Positions 34,133 to 41,659 of a stretch of 61,899 bases of DNA are shown here, piece after piece; the first letter of the stretch is position 1, and each line of letters begins with the position of its first letter. The DNA comes from RGIG8775 sp045612185 (lineage in GTDB: Bacteria; Bacillota; Clostridia; Oscillospirales; CAG-272). The translations under genes and the position numbers were made by a program. Below the pieces are notes generated by a model. It saw nothing but the letters and a program-made list of their open reading frames with translations. It was not told where the DNA came from and searched no databases. The stretch spans positions 1 through 61,899 of the forward strand of contig JAZKYO010000051.1 in the NCBI GenBank assembly GCA_045612185.1, written 5' to 3'.

Positions 34133-36520
34133 GTGAAATATAATGTTGACACAAAACACGTAGAGCTTAGCGTGGAGGAGCTTTGCGTTTCCGCGTTTGG
34201 CGGTGTTGATTACTCGAAAACACAAGACGATATGGCGGCAATTTCCGAATTTTCAAAGGAGAACGACGGATATATCGTAAGCCCTTCGGTTACAAAATCT
34301 TTTTCAGTTGCCGCTAAAGATCTTAAAATGACAGGTAGCTTTGACGGATATTTTGAAAGTCGCGACGGAATAACGGTGGACCTTGTCATGTCGGTGACTC
34401 CTGCGGCGTTTTCAAAAAAGCCCAAGGACGAGTTGTTTACATATATAAATTGCTGTGCTTGGCTTATTTGCATACGTGACGGAGTGGAAGCTATCTGCCC
34501 ACGCGTGGTGTTCAAAAACTCAGAAACCGGAGAATTCAAAGCGTTTGGAAAGAAGGCTTACGCCGCGGAGCTTGAGATTTTGGTAAGAGCGCTGATTGCC
34601 TCGGTACTGTCAAAAATCAATAACGCCATAAGAAAGGAAACCCAAGTCAGACCTTCCGCAAGTGAACTTCCTTTCCCGTACGATGACATCAGAGACGGTC
34701 AAGATGAAATGATGCGCGGAGTGTCGTCGGCTATCAAAAAAAGGCGACGTATGTTCGCTCAAGCGCCTACGGGAATAGGTAAAACCATATCCGCTCTTTA
34801 TCCCGCGGTGCGTGCCTTTGGAAAAGGCTTGTGCGATAAAATATTCTACTTTACCGCAAAAACCGATACCGCGCGAGAGGCGTATTATGCGTCGGGAAGG
34901 CTTTACGAGGCGGGGGCAAAGATAAAAACTATTGCGCTGTCCTCAAAGGATCAGATGTGTTGTTCGGGAAGAGCGAGCCGTGACTCAAGGTTTTGCAATG
35001 AGCGTGACTGTGTCAACCTTAAACGCTATAAAGATAAGGCGGGTGCGGCTATCGAGGAGCTTTTGTCGATGCAAAACGGATTTTATTCCTCGGTTATTAA
35101 AGAGGTCGCCCAAAAGCATCAGGTGTGCCCGTATGAGTTGTCACTCGACCTTTCGGAACTTTGCGATATAATAATTTGCGACTATAATTATCTGTTTGAT
35201 CCTTTCGTCCATATTAAACGCTATTTTGATAAGCCGGGAGATTTCGGGGAATACGTTTTCCTTATTGACGAGGCGCATAATCTTGTTGACCGCGCCAGAG
35301 GTATATACTCTGCAGCCCTATCAAAAAATGAGCTCGAAGAAGCAGCTGAGCTTGTGCGCGGATTTGCGGTTGAGCTTTGCGTAGCCTTTGAAAAAATGAT
35401 AAACGTAATTTCAGAAGCCAGAGAGCTGTGCAGGGATAATATTCGCACCGACGCGAACGGCGAGGAGTCGGGTTATTATATAAGTCGAAATCATCCCGAT
35501 TTTATTGCCGCCGCGGCAAAGGAGTTTTTGGAAAAGCTTGAAAAATGGGTGAGGTATAACAAAAACAGCGAGCTTTATGACGTAGTGAATAACATCTACT
35601 CGGCAGTTCGTAAATTTGTCGGAATACTTAATTATTACGACGATAAGTTTATGACTTATATCGAGCTGTTTCGAGGTAACATCACCGTTTCGCTTAACTG
35701 TATAGATCCGTCGGATATTCTTGACGATATTCTTTCGCTTGGACGCGCGTCTGTTATGTTTTCGGCAACGCTCGCGCCGCTTTCCTATTTCTGTGACCTT
35801 TTGGGAGGTGGAAAAAAGGCGCATTGCGTAGAACTTGCGTCCCCATATGAGCAGAGCAACCTTTGCGTGGCGGCAGTGGACACCGTAAGCACGCGCTTTG
35901 AAGATAGAGAAAAAAGCTATAAAAAAATAGCTACCTGCATTGCGGCGGCGGTATCTCCCAAAGCGGGGAACTATATTGCCTACTTCCCGTCGTACGGCTA
36001 TCTTGAAAAGGTTCATGAAGCGTTTGTAAAAAAATATCCCAAGGTTAAAACAATCGTTCAGCGCAAGGGAATGAACCGAGCCCAACATGAGGAGTTTATA
36101 AACTCTTTTAAGGATGACGAGAATAAACTGAGAATAGGTTTTTGTGTTCTCGGCGGTAGCTTTTCAGAGGGAGTTGACCTTCCGGGAAACCGACTTATCG
36201 GAAGTATAATAGTTGGTGTGGGGCTTCCCGGATTTTCAAGCGAGCGCAATATTATGAGGGATTATTTTGAAAACCGATATGAAAACGGATTTCAGTACGC
36301 TTATACTTACCCCGGAATGAACAACGTGCTTCAAGCGGCAGGGAGAGTCATACGCCGCGAGGAGGATAGGGGCATTGTGGTGTTGATTGACGACCGCTAC
36401 GCCGATCCTACCTACAAACAGCTTTTTCCCAAGCATTGGAGTCATCTTGTTTATGCGGGAGACGCATCATCGCTTGCCGAAATTATCAGAAGATTTTGGA
36501 GTGATAAAAACGAAAAATGA
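34133..36520 (+). CDS. DinG/XPD-type superfamily 2 DNA helicase with an N-terminal nuclease-like domain
   Basis: 795 residues from GTG 34133, chosen because GGGAGG lies 7 bp before it; the in-frame ATG at 34109 precedes that site. Walker A APTGIGKT (211-218), DEAH box (379-382), iron-sulfur cysteines around residues 275-300 and CPYEL, and helicase motif VI near QAAGRVIRRE. Residues 1-170 align in pattern with the PD-(D/E)xK-like domain of clostridial relatives (GSFDGYF for GxxDG), but the catalytic ExK position reads DLVMSV, so the nuclease is probably dead. It unwinds DNA 5' to 3' in repair. Single-gene unit. Confidence 0.88.
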   Translation: MKYNVDTKHVELSVEELCVSAFGGVDYSKTQDDMAAISEFSKENDGYIVSPSVTKSFSVAAKDLKMTGSFDGYFESRDGITVDLVMSVTPAAFSKKPKDELFTYINCCAWLICIRDGVEAICPRVVFKNSETGEFKAFGKKAYAAELEILVRALIASVLSKINNAIRKETQVRPSASELPFPYDDIRDGQDEMMRGVSSAIKKRRRMFAQAPTGIGKTISALYPAVRAFGKGLCDKIFYFTAKTDTAREAYYASGRLYEAGAKIKTIALSSKDQMCCSGRASRDSRFCNERDCVNLKRYKDKAGAAIEELLSMQNGFYSSVIKEVAQKHQVCPYELSLDLSELCDIIICDYNYLFDPFVHIKRYFDKPGDFGEYVFLIDEAHNLVDRARGIYSAALSKNELEEAAELVRGFAVELCVAFEKMINVISEARELCRDNIRTDANGEESGYYISRNHPDFIAAAAKEFLEKLEKWVRYNKNSELYDVVNNIYSAVRKFVGILNYYDDKFMTYIELFRGNITVSLNCIDPSDILDDILSLGRASVMFSATLAPLSYFCDLLGGGKKAHCVELASPYEQSNLCVAAVDTVSTRFEDREKSYKKIATCIAAAVSPKAGNYIAYFPSYGYLEKVHEAFVKKYPKVKTIVQRKGMNRAQHEEFINSFKDDENKLRIGFCVLGGSFSEGVDLPGNRLIGSIIVGVGLPGFSSERNIMRDYFENRYENGFQYAYTYPGMNNVLQAAGRVIRREEDRGIVVLIDDRYADPTYKQLFPKHWSHLVYAGDASSLAEIIRRFWSDKNEK

Positions 36521-36622
36521 AAGATTTTTGCAAGATTCTCAACCAAACTTGCAAAAACAACTTGCAAATGAAGGGAAAAATGAGCTTTTTTAAATATTTT
36601 TTGCAAAATTTCAAAATACATC

Positions 36623-36651
36623 TTGCTTTTTTTGCCAAGGTGTGATACAAT
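36623..36651 (+). promoter_or_regulatory. Promoter of the aminotransferase gene
   Basis: TTGCTT (36623-36628), 17-nt spacer, TACAAT (36646-36651), then TAGGAG. Confidence 0.6.
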
Positions 36652-36683
36652 GATGAAAATGTGTTTTTGTTTAGGAGATTTTG

Positions 36684-37973
36684 ATGGAATACACGCAACT
36701 TAGCAGAGCTGAACTTTTTCAGCTTAAGGAAAAATTGGTGGCTGATTACAAGGAGTATAAGGAAAAAGGTCTTTGCCTTGATCTTTCGCGCGGAAAGCCG
36801 GGAAGCAATCAGCTTGATATAATGGAGGATATGCTCACTTGCATTGATAACTCCGACTGCTACTCCGAAAGCGGTGTGGACTACCGAAATTACGGTGTGC
36901 TTGACGGAATTCCTGAGGCTAAAAAGCTTTTTTCGGAGCTTCTCGAAATTCCCGAAAAAATGATATTTGTGGCAGGCAACTCGTCGCTTAACCTTATGTA
37001 CGACTCGATTGCGCGCGCTCTTCTTTACGGCGTTTGCTCAAGCGACCGCCCGTGGATAAAGGAAAAAAAGATAAAATTCCTTTGCCCTGCGCCGGGTTAT
37101 GACCGCCATTTCGCAATTTGTGAGTCTCTCGGTATCGAAATGATAACCGTTGATATGACGCCTACCGGTCCCGATATGGACGCGGTTGAGGCACTTTGTG
37201 CCAAAGACCCCGCTATAAAAGGTATCTGGTGCTGCCCCAAATACTCAAATCCCGACGGAATTACCTATTCCGACGCTACTGTAAAAAGACTTGCTAAAAT
37301 GAAAACCGCGGCTAAGGATTTCAGAATTTTCTGGGATAACGCCTATGCTATCCATGACCTTTATGCGGACAAATGCGATAAGCTTGCGGACATTTTCGCG
37401 CTTTGCGAGAAATACGGAACAGAGGACAGAGTTTACTACTTCTCGTCCACTTCAAAGATTTCTTACCCGGGCGCGGGCGTGGCAATTTTTGCGGCATCCG
37501 AGCGAAATATGGTTTTCAACAAGAAGATCATGGGCATACAGACCATCGGATACGATAAAATTAATCAGATACGCCACGTGAAATATTTTAAGACTGCCGA
37601 AAACGTAAAGGCACACATGATGAGGCTGGCTGACCTTATCAGACCAAAGTTTGATACGGTTCTTGACATTCTTGAGAGAGAGCTTGGCGGAACGGGCGCG
37701 GCAACTTGGACGAAACCTCTTGGCGGATATTTTATCAGCCTTTACACTATGGATGGCTGTGCTAAGCGCGCGTTCACACTTGCCAGCGAGGCTGGAATCA
37801 CCCTTACCACGGCGGGCGCAACCTATCCTTACGGAAACGACCTCCGCGATAGAAATATAAGAATCGCACCTACCTATCCTTGCGACGAGGACCTTAAGGT
37901 CGCTATGCACGTCTTTACAGTGTGTGTAAAATTGGCCGCGGTAGAAAAGCTTATAAACGAGAAAAACGTATAA
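36684..37973 (+). CDS. PLP-dependent aminotransferase (Asp_aminotransf family, Rv3722c type)
   Basis: 429 residues from ATG 36684. The N-terminal LDLSRGKPGSNQLD and DYRNYGVLDGIPEAKKLF are signatures of the aspartate aminotransferase branch typified by mycobacterial Rv3722c, distinct from classical AspC. The PLP Lys is in SSTSKISYPGAG and the aldimine-supporting Asn-Pro-Asp region is PKYSNPDG. It likely transfers the amino group of aspartate to 2-oxoglutarate. It is monocistronic with a strong terminator. Confidence 0.92.
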   Translation: MEYTQLSRAELFQLKEKLVADYKEYKEKGLCLDLSRGKPGSNQLDIMEDMLTCIDNSDCYSESGVDYRNYGVLDGIPEAKKLFSELLEIPEKMIFVAGNSSLNLMYDSIARALLYGVCSSDRPWIKEKKIKFLCPAPGYDRHFAICESLGIEMITVDMTPTGPDMDAVEALCAKDPAIKGIWCCPKYSNPDGITYSDATVKRLAKMKTAAKDFRIFWDNAYAIHDLYADKCDKLADIFALCEKYGTEDRVYYFSSTSKISYPGAGVAIFAASERNMVFNKKIMGIQTIGYDKINQIRHVKYFKTAENVKAHMMRLADLIRPKFDTVLDILERELGGTGAATWTKPLGGYFISLYTMDGCAKRAFTLASEAGITLTTAGATYPYGNDLRDRNIRIAPTYPCDEDLKVAMHVFTVCVKLAAVEKLINEKNV

Positions 37974-37987
37974 ATTAAATGTATCAT

Positions 37988-38019
37988 AAAAGTCCAAAGA
38001 AGCTTCTTTGGACTTTTTT
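37988..38019 (+). terminator. Terminator of the aminotransferase gene
   Basis: AAAGTCCAAAGAAG/CTTCTTTGGACTTTTTT, a perfect stem. The ribosome site of the next gene begins right behind the T-tract, so read-through may supply the radical SAM gene. Confidence 0.9.
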
Positions 38020-38028
38020 GGGAGAATT

Positions 38029-38994
38029 ATGAAAACAACGCAAAGAACGACCAATCCATTTTCAAACAGTGACAGTAATAAAAGGTACTATACTTACGAT
38101 TATTATTTAAAAAAGACTTTTGGCGGGAAGTGCGCGAAAATTCCGATTGACGGCGGATTTACCTGCCCTAATATTGACGGAAAATGCGGTGTTGGAGGGT
38201 GCATTTACTGCTCGTCAAGAGGTAGCGGAGATTTTGCCGCAAGTCCGTTGCTTTCTGTCGGTGAGCAGTATAGAATAACAAGAGAAAAGCTTTCGTCAAA
38301 ATGGTCTGTTGAGAGATGTATACCTTATTTTCAAGCTCATACCAACACTTACGCCCCCCTTTCGGTGCTGAAAGAAAAATTTGAGGAGGCTCTTGCGCTT
38401 GACGGCGTGGTGGGATTAAATATAGCGACTCGCGCTGACTGCCTTGAAGACGATGTGGTCGAATACCTTGCCGAGCTTGCTGAACGTACCGTACTTACAG
38501 TTGAGCTTGGCTTGCAGAGCGTTCACGATTCTACCGCTGAGCTGATAAACCGCGGACATAATTACAGTGCCTTTGTTGAAGGATACGAAAAACTCAAAAA
38601 AGCCTCTCCAAAAATAAATGTTTGCGTTCATCTGATTTTCGGCTTGCCGCGCGAAAATGAGAAAATGATGCTTGAGTCGGTAAAGCGAGTGGCTGCGCTT
38701 CGTCCCGACCAAGTAAAAATACACCTGCTTCACGTGCTCAGGTCAAGCCTGCTTGGTGAAATGTATCAAAGGGGAGAGTACCAGCCAATGGAACGGGATT
38801 CGTATATTTCACTTGTGGTTAAAGCTTTGGAGCTTTTGCCCCCCGAAACAGTGGTGGCAAGACTTACGGGAGACGGAATGGCTGACGACCTGCTTGCCCC
38901 CGAGTGGAGTAAGCGAAAGGTTGCGGTTATAAATGACGTTGACAAGCTGCTTTTTGAAAAAAACAGCTATCAAGGACGTCTGTGGACGTCGTAA
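38029..38994 (+). CDS. YhcC-like radical SAM protein (TIGR01212 group)
   Basis: 321 residues from ATG 38029 after GGGAG. Starts with the group's RYYTYDYYLKKTFGGKCAKI and IDGGFTCPNIDG; the cluster site is CGVGGCIYCSSRG, with the widened spacing typical of this group (CxxxxxxxCxxC). PYFQAHTNTYAP and VELGLQSVHD follow. Elp3-like radical SAM enzymes; the role is not settled, though tRNA or rRNA modification is suspected. Followed by a terminator before the dcw cluster. Confidence 0.92.
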   Translation: MKTTQRTTNPFSNSDSNKRYYTYDYYLKKTFGGKCAKIPIDGGFTCPNIDGKCGVGGCIYCSSRGSGDFAASPLLSVGEQYRITREKLSSKWSVERCIPYFQAHTNTYAPLSVLKEKFEEALALDGVVGLNIATRADCLEDDVVEYLAELAERTVLTVELGLQSVHDSTAELINRGHNYSAFVEGYEKLKKASPKINVCVHLIFGLPRENEKMMLESVKRVAALRPDQVKIHLLHVLRSSLLGEMYQRGEYQPMERDSYISLVVKALELLPPETVVARLTGDGMADDLLAPEWSKRKVAVINDVDKLLFEKNSYQGRLWTS

Positions 38995-39035
38995 AGATCC
39001 GTCGTTTTGTAGAAAAAACTCAAAAAATGCAGAAA

Positions 39036-39070
39036 AAAGACTGTGGTTTTGCACTACAGTCCTTTTCTTT
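39036..39070 (+). terminator. Terminator before the dcw cluster
   Basis: GACTGTGG pairs with CTACAGTC, with T-rich tail TTTTCTTTTT. Confidence 0.8.
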
Positions 39071-39186
39071 TTGTGGAATAAATGTAAAATAAAGTAAATA
39101 TATCAAATATATGTTAAAAATGTCTCAAGCTATTCCAAAAACAAGAAAAAAATCGAAGAATTTTTGGATTTTTTTCGAAAACCCCC

Positions 39187-39335
39187 TTTACAAATTTCCC
39201 ATAATAATATATAATAATATCACCGAAGGGGTGAAAAGTGGGTTAAAAACCCATATAAGTGTCGGTTGGTGGTGAATTTCAAGGTGAAAAACCATCAAAA
39301 CGCCCCAAAAAACTTGCGAAAGGAGCCGAGTTGAG
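39187..39335 (+). promoter_or_regulatory. mraZ promoter and leader with possible MraZ boxes
   Basis: TTTACA (39187-39192), 17-nt spacer, TATAAT (39210-39215). The 120-nt leader begins with a cluster of GTG-containing repeats (39231, 39238, 39259, 39269, 39272, 39284), the kind of site MraZ binds to repress its own operon, and a small hairpin GGGTT/AACCC. The 341-bp gap from 38995 to 39335 holds only the terminator at 39036 and this region. Confidence 0.6.
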
Positions 39336-39758
39336 ATGCTTACAGGTGAATTTACACATAGCGTTGACAGTAAAAACAGAATGTTTGTACCCGCGAAATT
39401 CCGCGAAGAACTTGGCGATACTTTCGTAATTTCCAAGAGCGTTAGAGGAAAGTATCTTCAGCTTATTTCTATGAGCGAGTGGGAAGCGTATCTCGCACCT
39501 ATCAAGGCTCTTCCAAGAAGTCAGTCGGCTGACACTCTCCGTTACCTTAACCGAAGCGCTTCGATAGTAACTCCCGACGCGCAGGGTAGAGTTGTTCTCA
39601 GCCAGGCACTTGTCGAGTATGCGGGCATAACCAAAAACGCTGTTATAATCGGATGCGGAGATTACGCTGAAATTTGGTCTGAAGAGTATAACACAGAGGC
39701 GGTAGACAGCGTTGATCCCGATGCTATCAGAGCCGCGCTTGAAGAGTTTGGGCTTTGA
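39336..39758 (+). CDS. mraZ: Transcriptional regulator MraZ
   Basis: 140 residues, with two AbrB-like half-domains. The DxxGR-type motifs are DSKNRMFVP (Asn instead of Gly) and DAQGRVVLS, at about residues 9 and 85. MraZ forms rings that bind repeats upstream of its own gene and represses the dcw operon. AAAGGAG precedes the start. It is the first gene of the cluster, as is usual. Confidence 0.95.
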   Translation: MLTGEFTHSVDSKNRMFVPAKFREELGDTFVISKSVRGKYLQLISMSEWEAYLAPIKALPRSQSADTLRYLNRSASIVTPDAQGRVVLSQALVEYAGITKNAVIIGCGDYAEIWSEEYNTEAVDSVDPDAIRAALEEFGL

Positions 39759-39762
39759 TAAT

Positions 39763-40710
39763 ATGAGTGCGGAAATAAATTTTTCACACAAATCGGTGCT
39801 TCTTGACGAGTGCATAGAAGCCCTTGATATAAAGCCTGACGGTGTATATATAGACGGCACCGCAGGAGGCGGCGGTCACTCATTTGAGATAGCTAAGCGT
39901 CTTGGTGACAACGGACGGCTGATAGCCATTGACCAGGATGAGGACGCTATCAAGGCGGCAAGCGCAAGATTGGCTTGCTACGGAGATAAGGTTACGGTTG
40001 TGAGAAATAACTTTTCAAACCTTACTGACGTGTGCCGCGAACTTGGAATAGAAAAAATCGACGGTCTGCTTCTTGACCTGGGCGTATCGTCTTACCAGCT
40101 CGATACAGCCGAAAGAGGCTTCTCGTATATGGCGGACGCTCCGCTTGATATGAGAATGGACAAGCGTGCCGAGCTTGACGCATGGCACGTTGTAAATGAG
40201 TATTCCGAGTCTGAACTAAAAAGAATTATATATGAATACGGTGAGGACCGATACGCGGGAAGAATAGCCGCGAGGATAGTCGGCACCAGACAGCAATCAC
40301 CCATAAATTCGACGGGCGAACTTGTTCAAGTTGTAAAATGCGCGATTCCCGCAGCGATGCGAGATGGTGGGTCGCACCCTGCGAAGCGTACATTCCAGGC
40401 AATCCGCATTGAAGTGAACAAGGAGCTTAATGTTATAGCTCCCGCCGTCCGGTCCGCAGTAGACCTGTTGGACGGGGGCGGGAGAGTCGCCATAATCACT
40501 TTTCATTCTCTTGAGGACAGAATCGTCAAGCAAGAGTTCAATAAATATTCAAAAGGCTGCACCTGCCCAAAGGACTTTCCCATATGCGTGTGCGGCAATA
40601 AACCCAAACTTAAGGTAATTACACACAAGCCCATACTTCCGAGCAAAGAGGAGCTTGAACAAAATTCTCGCTCTCACAGCGCGAAGTTAAGGGTGGCAGA
40701 AAAAATTTAG
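39763..40710 (+). CDS. rsmH: 16S rRNA (cytosine(1402)-N(4))-methyltransferase
   Basis: 315 residues from ATG 39763, 4 bp behind mraZ, so probably coupled. SAM motif IDGTAGGGGHSFEIAK, LLDLGVSSYQLD, the loop DMRMDK and the C-terminal FHSLEDRIVK and NSRSHSAKLRVAEK are all diagnostic. Methylates C1402 in the ribosomal P site. Second gene of the dcw cluster in nearly all Firmicutes. Confidence 0.97.
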   Translation: MSAEINFSHKSVLLDECIEALDIKPDGVYIDGTAGGGGHSFEIAKRLGDNGRLIAIDQDEDAIKAASARLACYGDKVTVVRNNFSNLTDVCRELGIEKIDGLLLDLGVSSYQLDTAERGFSYMADAPLDMRMDKRAELDAWHVVNEYSESELKRIIYEYGEDRYAGRIAARIVGTRQQSPINSTGELVQVVKCAIPAAMRDGGSHPAKRTFQAIRIEVNKELNVIAPAVRSAVDLLDGGGRVAIITFHSLEDRIVKQEFNKYSKGCTCPKDFPICVCGNKPKLKVITHKPILPSKEELEQNSRSHSAKLRVAEKI

Positions 40711-40732
40711 TAAAAAAGGAGGCATTCGAATA

Positions 40733-41449
40733 ATGGCTACACAAGAGAACAGACCCAATATAGTCGTTGATGAAAATTTTTTGATGCTTGAGAAGCGTCT
40801 CAGACGCAGACATGCTGAAAAAGCAGGCGTATATTCGAATGCTGATGCAATAGAGCAGGAGAGAAACGGAGCCAGAGCATTTGCAATCGCGCCCGAGGCA
40901 TACGGAGATTCTAAGTTCATAGGTGGAATTTCTTCATTTCAAAGCGGTTCAAATAGCGGCGTCAAGTATATGACGACTGACGATTACGTGGCTTACTTCG
41001 GAGTATGTCACGACACCTTCGGCGCGATGAGTTTGGAGACCGTTGCTCCCGCAGAGAAAAAGGGAGATGATTCTCCCAAAATAGTTGTCAACAGAAAGCA
41101 GGTTGACATAATAAGAAACAGCAAATGTGAGACTGGTACGCAGAGCAAGAAAACACGCTCCAAGCGTTCCGGTAACAAAGACGCGGTTAAGCCCGCCGAG
41201 CAACAGACAAAAATCGAAAGCGGAAAGCTTGATGCCTTCTTCAAAAAGCTCTCCTCTATAAAAGGACGCGCTATTGCAAGCGTTGCCGCTTTCGCAATTT
41301 GCTGTACTGTGGCAGTTGGCGGGATAATCGCCAATTCGCCTGATAAAGCGGCGGGGTCTTTGGACGTTGCGCGTTCGGTTGAGCCTGTTTCGGAATCCGT
41401 GATGGACGCTGATGATGCCAACGGAAGCTTGTTGAGTACGCTGGAATAA
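40733..41449 (+). CDS. Single-pass membrane protein in the ftsL position, unknown
   Basis: 238 residues after AAAGGAGG. In this slot one expects FtsL, about 110 residues with a short cytoplasmic part, one helix and an outer leucine zipper. Here residues 1-177 are soluble, polar and rich in Lys and Arg near 135-165 (KKTRSKRSGNK), one helix spans about 178-200 (GRAIASVAAFAICCTVAVGG), and only 38 short acidic residues follow. No coiled coil is visible outside. So it is either a remodelled FtsL with a large cytoplasmic part or an unrelated division protein. I do not recognise a domain. Confidence 0.8.
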   Translation: MATQENRPNIVVDENFLMLEKRLRRRHAEKAGVYSNADAIEQERNGARAFAIAPEAYGDSKFIGGISSFQSGSNSGVKYMTTDDYVAYFGVCHDTFGAMSLETVAPAEKKGDDSPKIVVNRKQVDIIRNSKCETGTQSKKTRSKRSGNKDAVKPAEQQTKIESGKLDAFFKKLSSIKGRAIASVAAFAICCTVAVGGIIANSPDKAAGSLDVARSVEPVSESVMDADDANGSLLSTLE

Positions 41450-41510
41450 ATTTTAAAAATCCGAATAGAATAGTATCGACAAAGCAAAAATTAATAAAGC
41501 AAATCTTAAA

Positions 41511-41620
41511 GAACGGCAATGAAGCGAAGCTCGTGAGTTCCTCTTGTGAGGAGCGAGGGCAGCGGATTTTTGAGCAGCGGCCCATATGCTCATAAGTCCG
41601 TTCGCTGCCGTTCATTTTTT
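41511..41620 (+). ncRNA. Structured RNA element (three-way junction plus T-tract) inside the dcw cluster
   Basis: GAACGGCA (41511-41518) pairs with TGCCGTTC (41606-41613) and, after a 5-nt bulge, GCGAA (41524-41528) with TTCGC (41601-41605). Inside are two arms: CTCG...TCCTC/GAGGA.CGAG (41530-41557) and CGGA...TGAGC/GCTCA...TCCG (41563-41600). Six Ts follow. It could be an attenuator, a leaky terminator or a small RNA. The ribosome site of the next gene is 30 bp on. Class not recognised. Confidence 0.55.
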
Positions 41621-41659
41621 GCAAAATACGCTTGTCACCCAAAAACAAGGGGGGCTGTT

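Noticed and set aside
41546..41659. N-terminal extension of the SpoVD frame
   Set aside because: It covers a structured RNA and has no ribosome site; ATG 41660 has one and gives a normal N-terminus.
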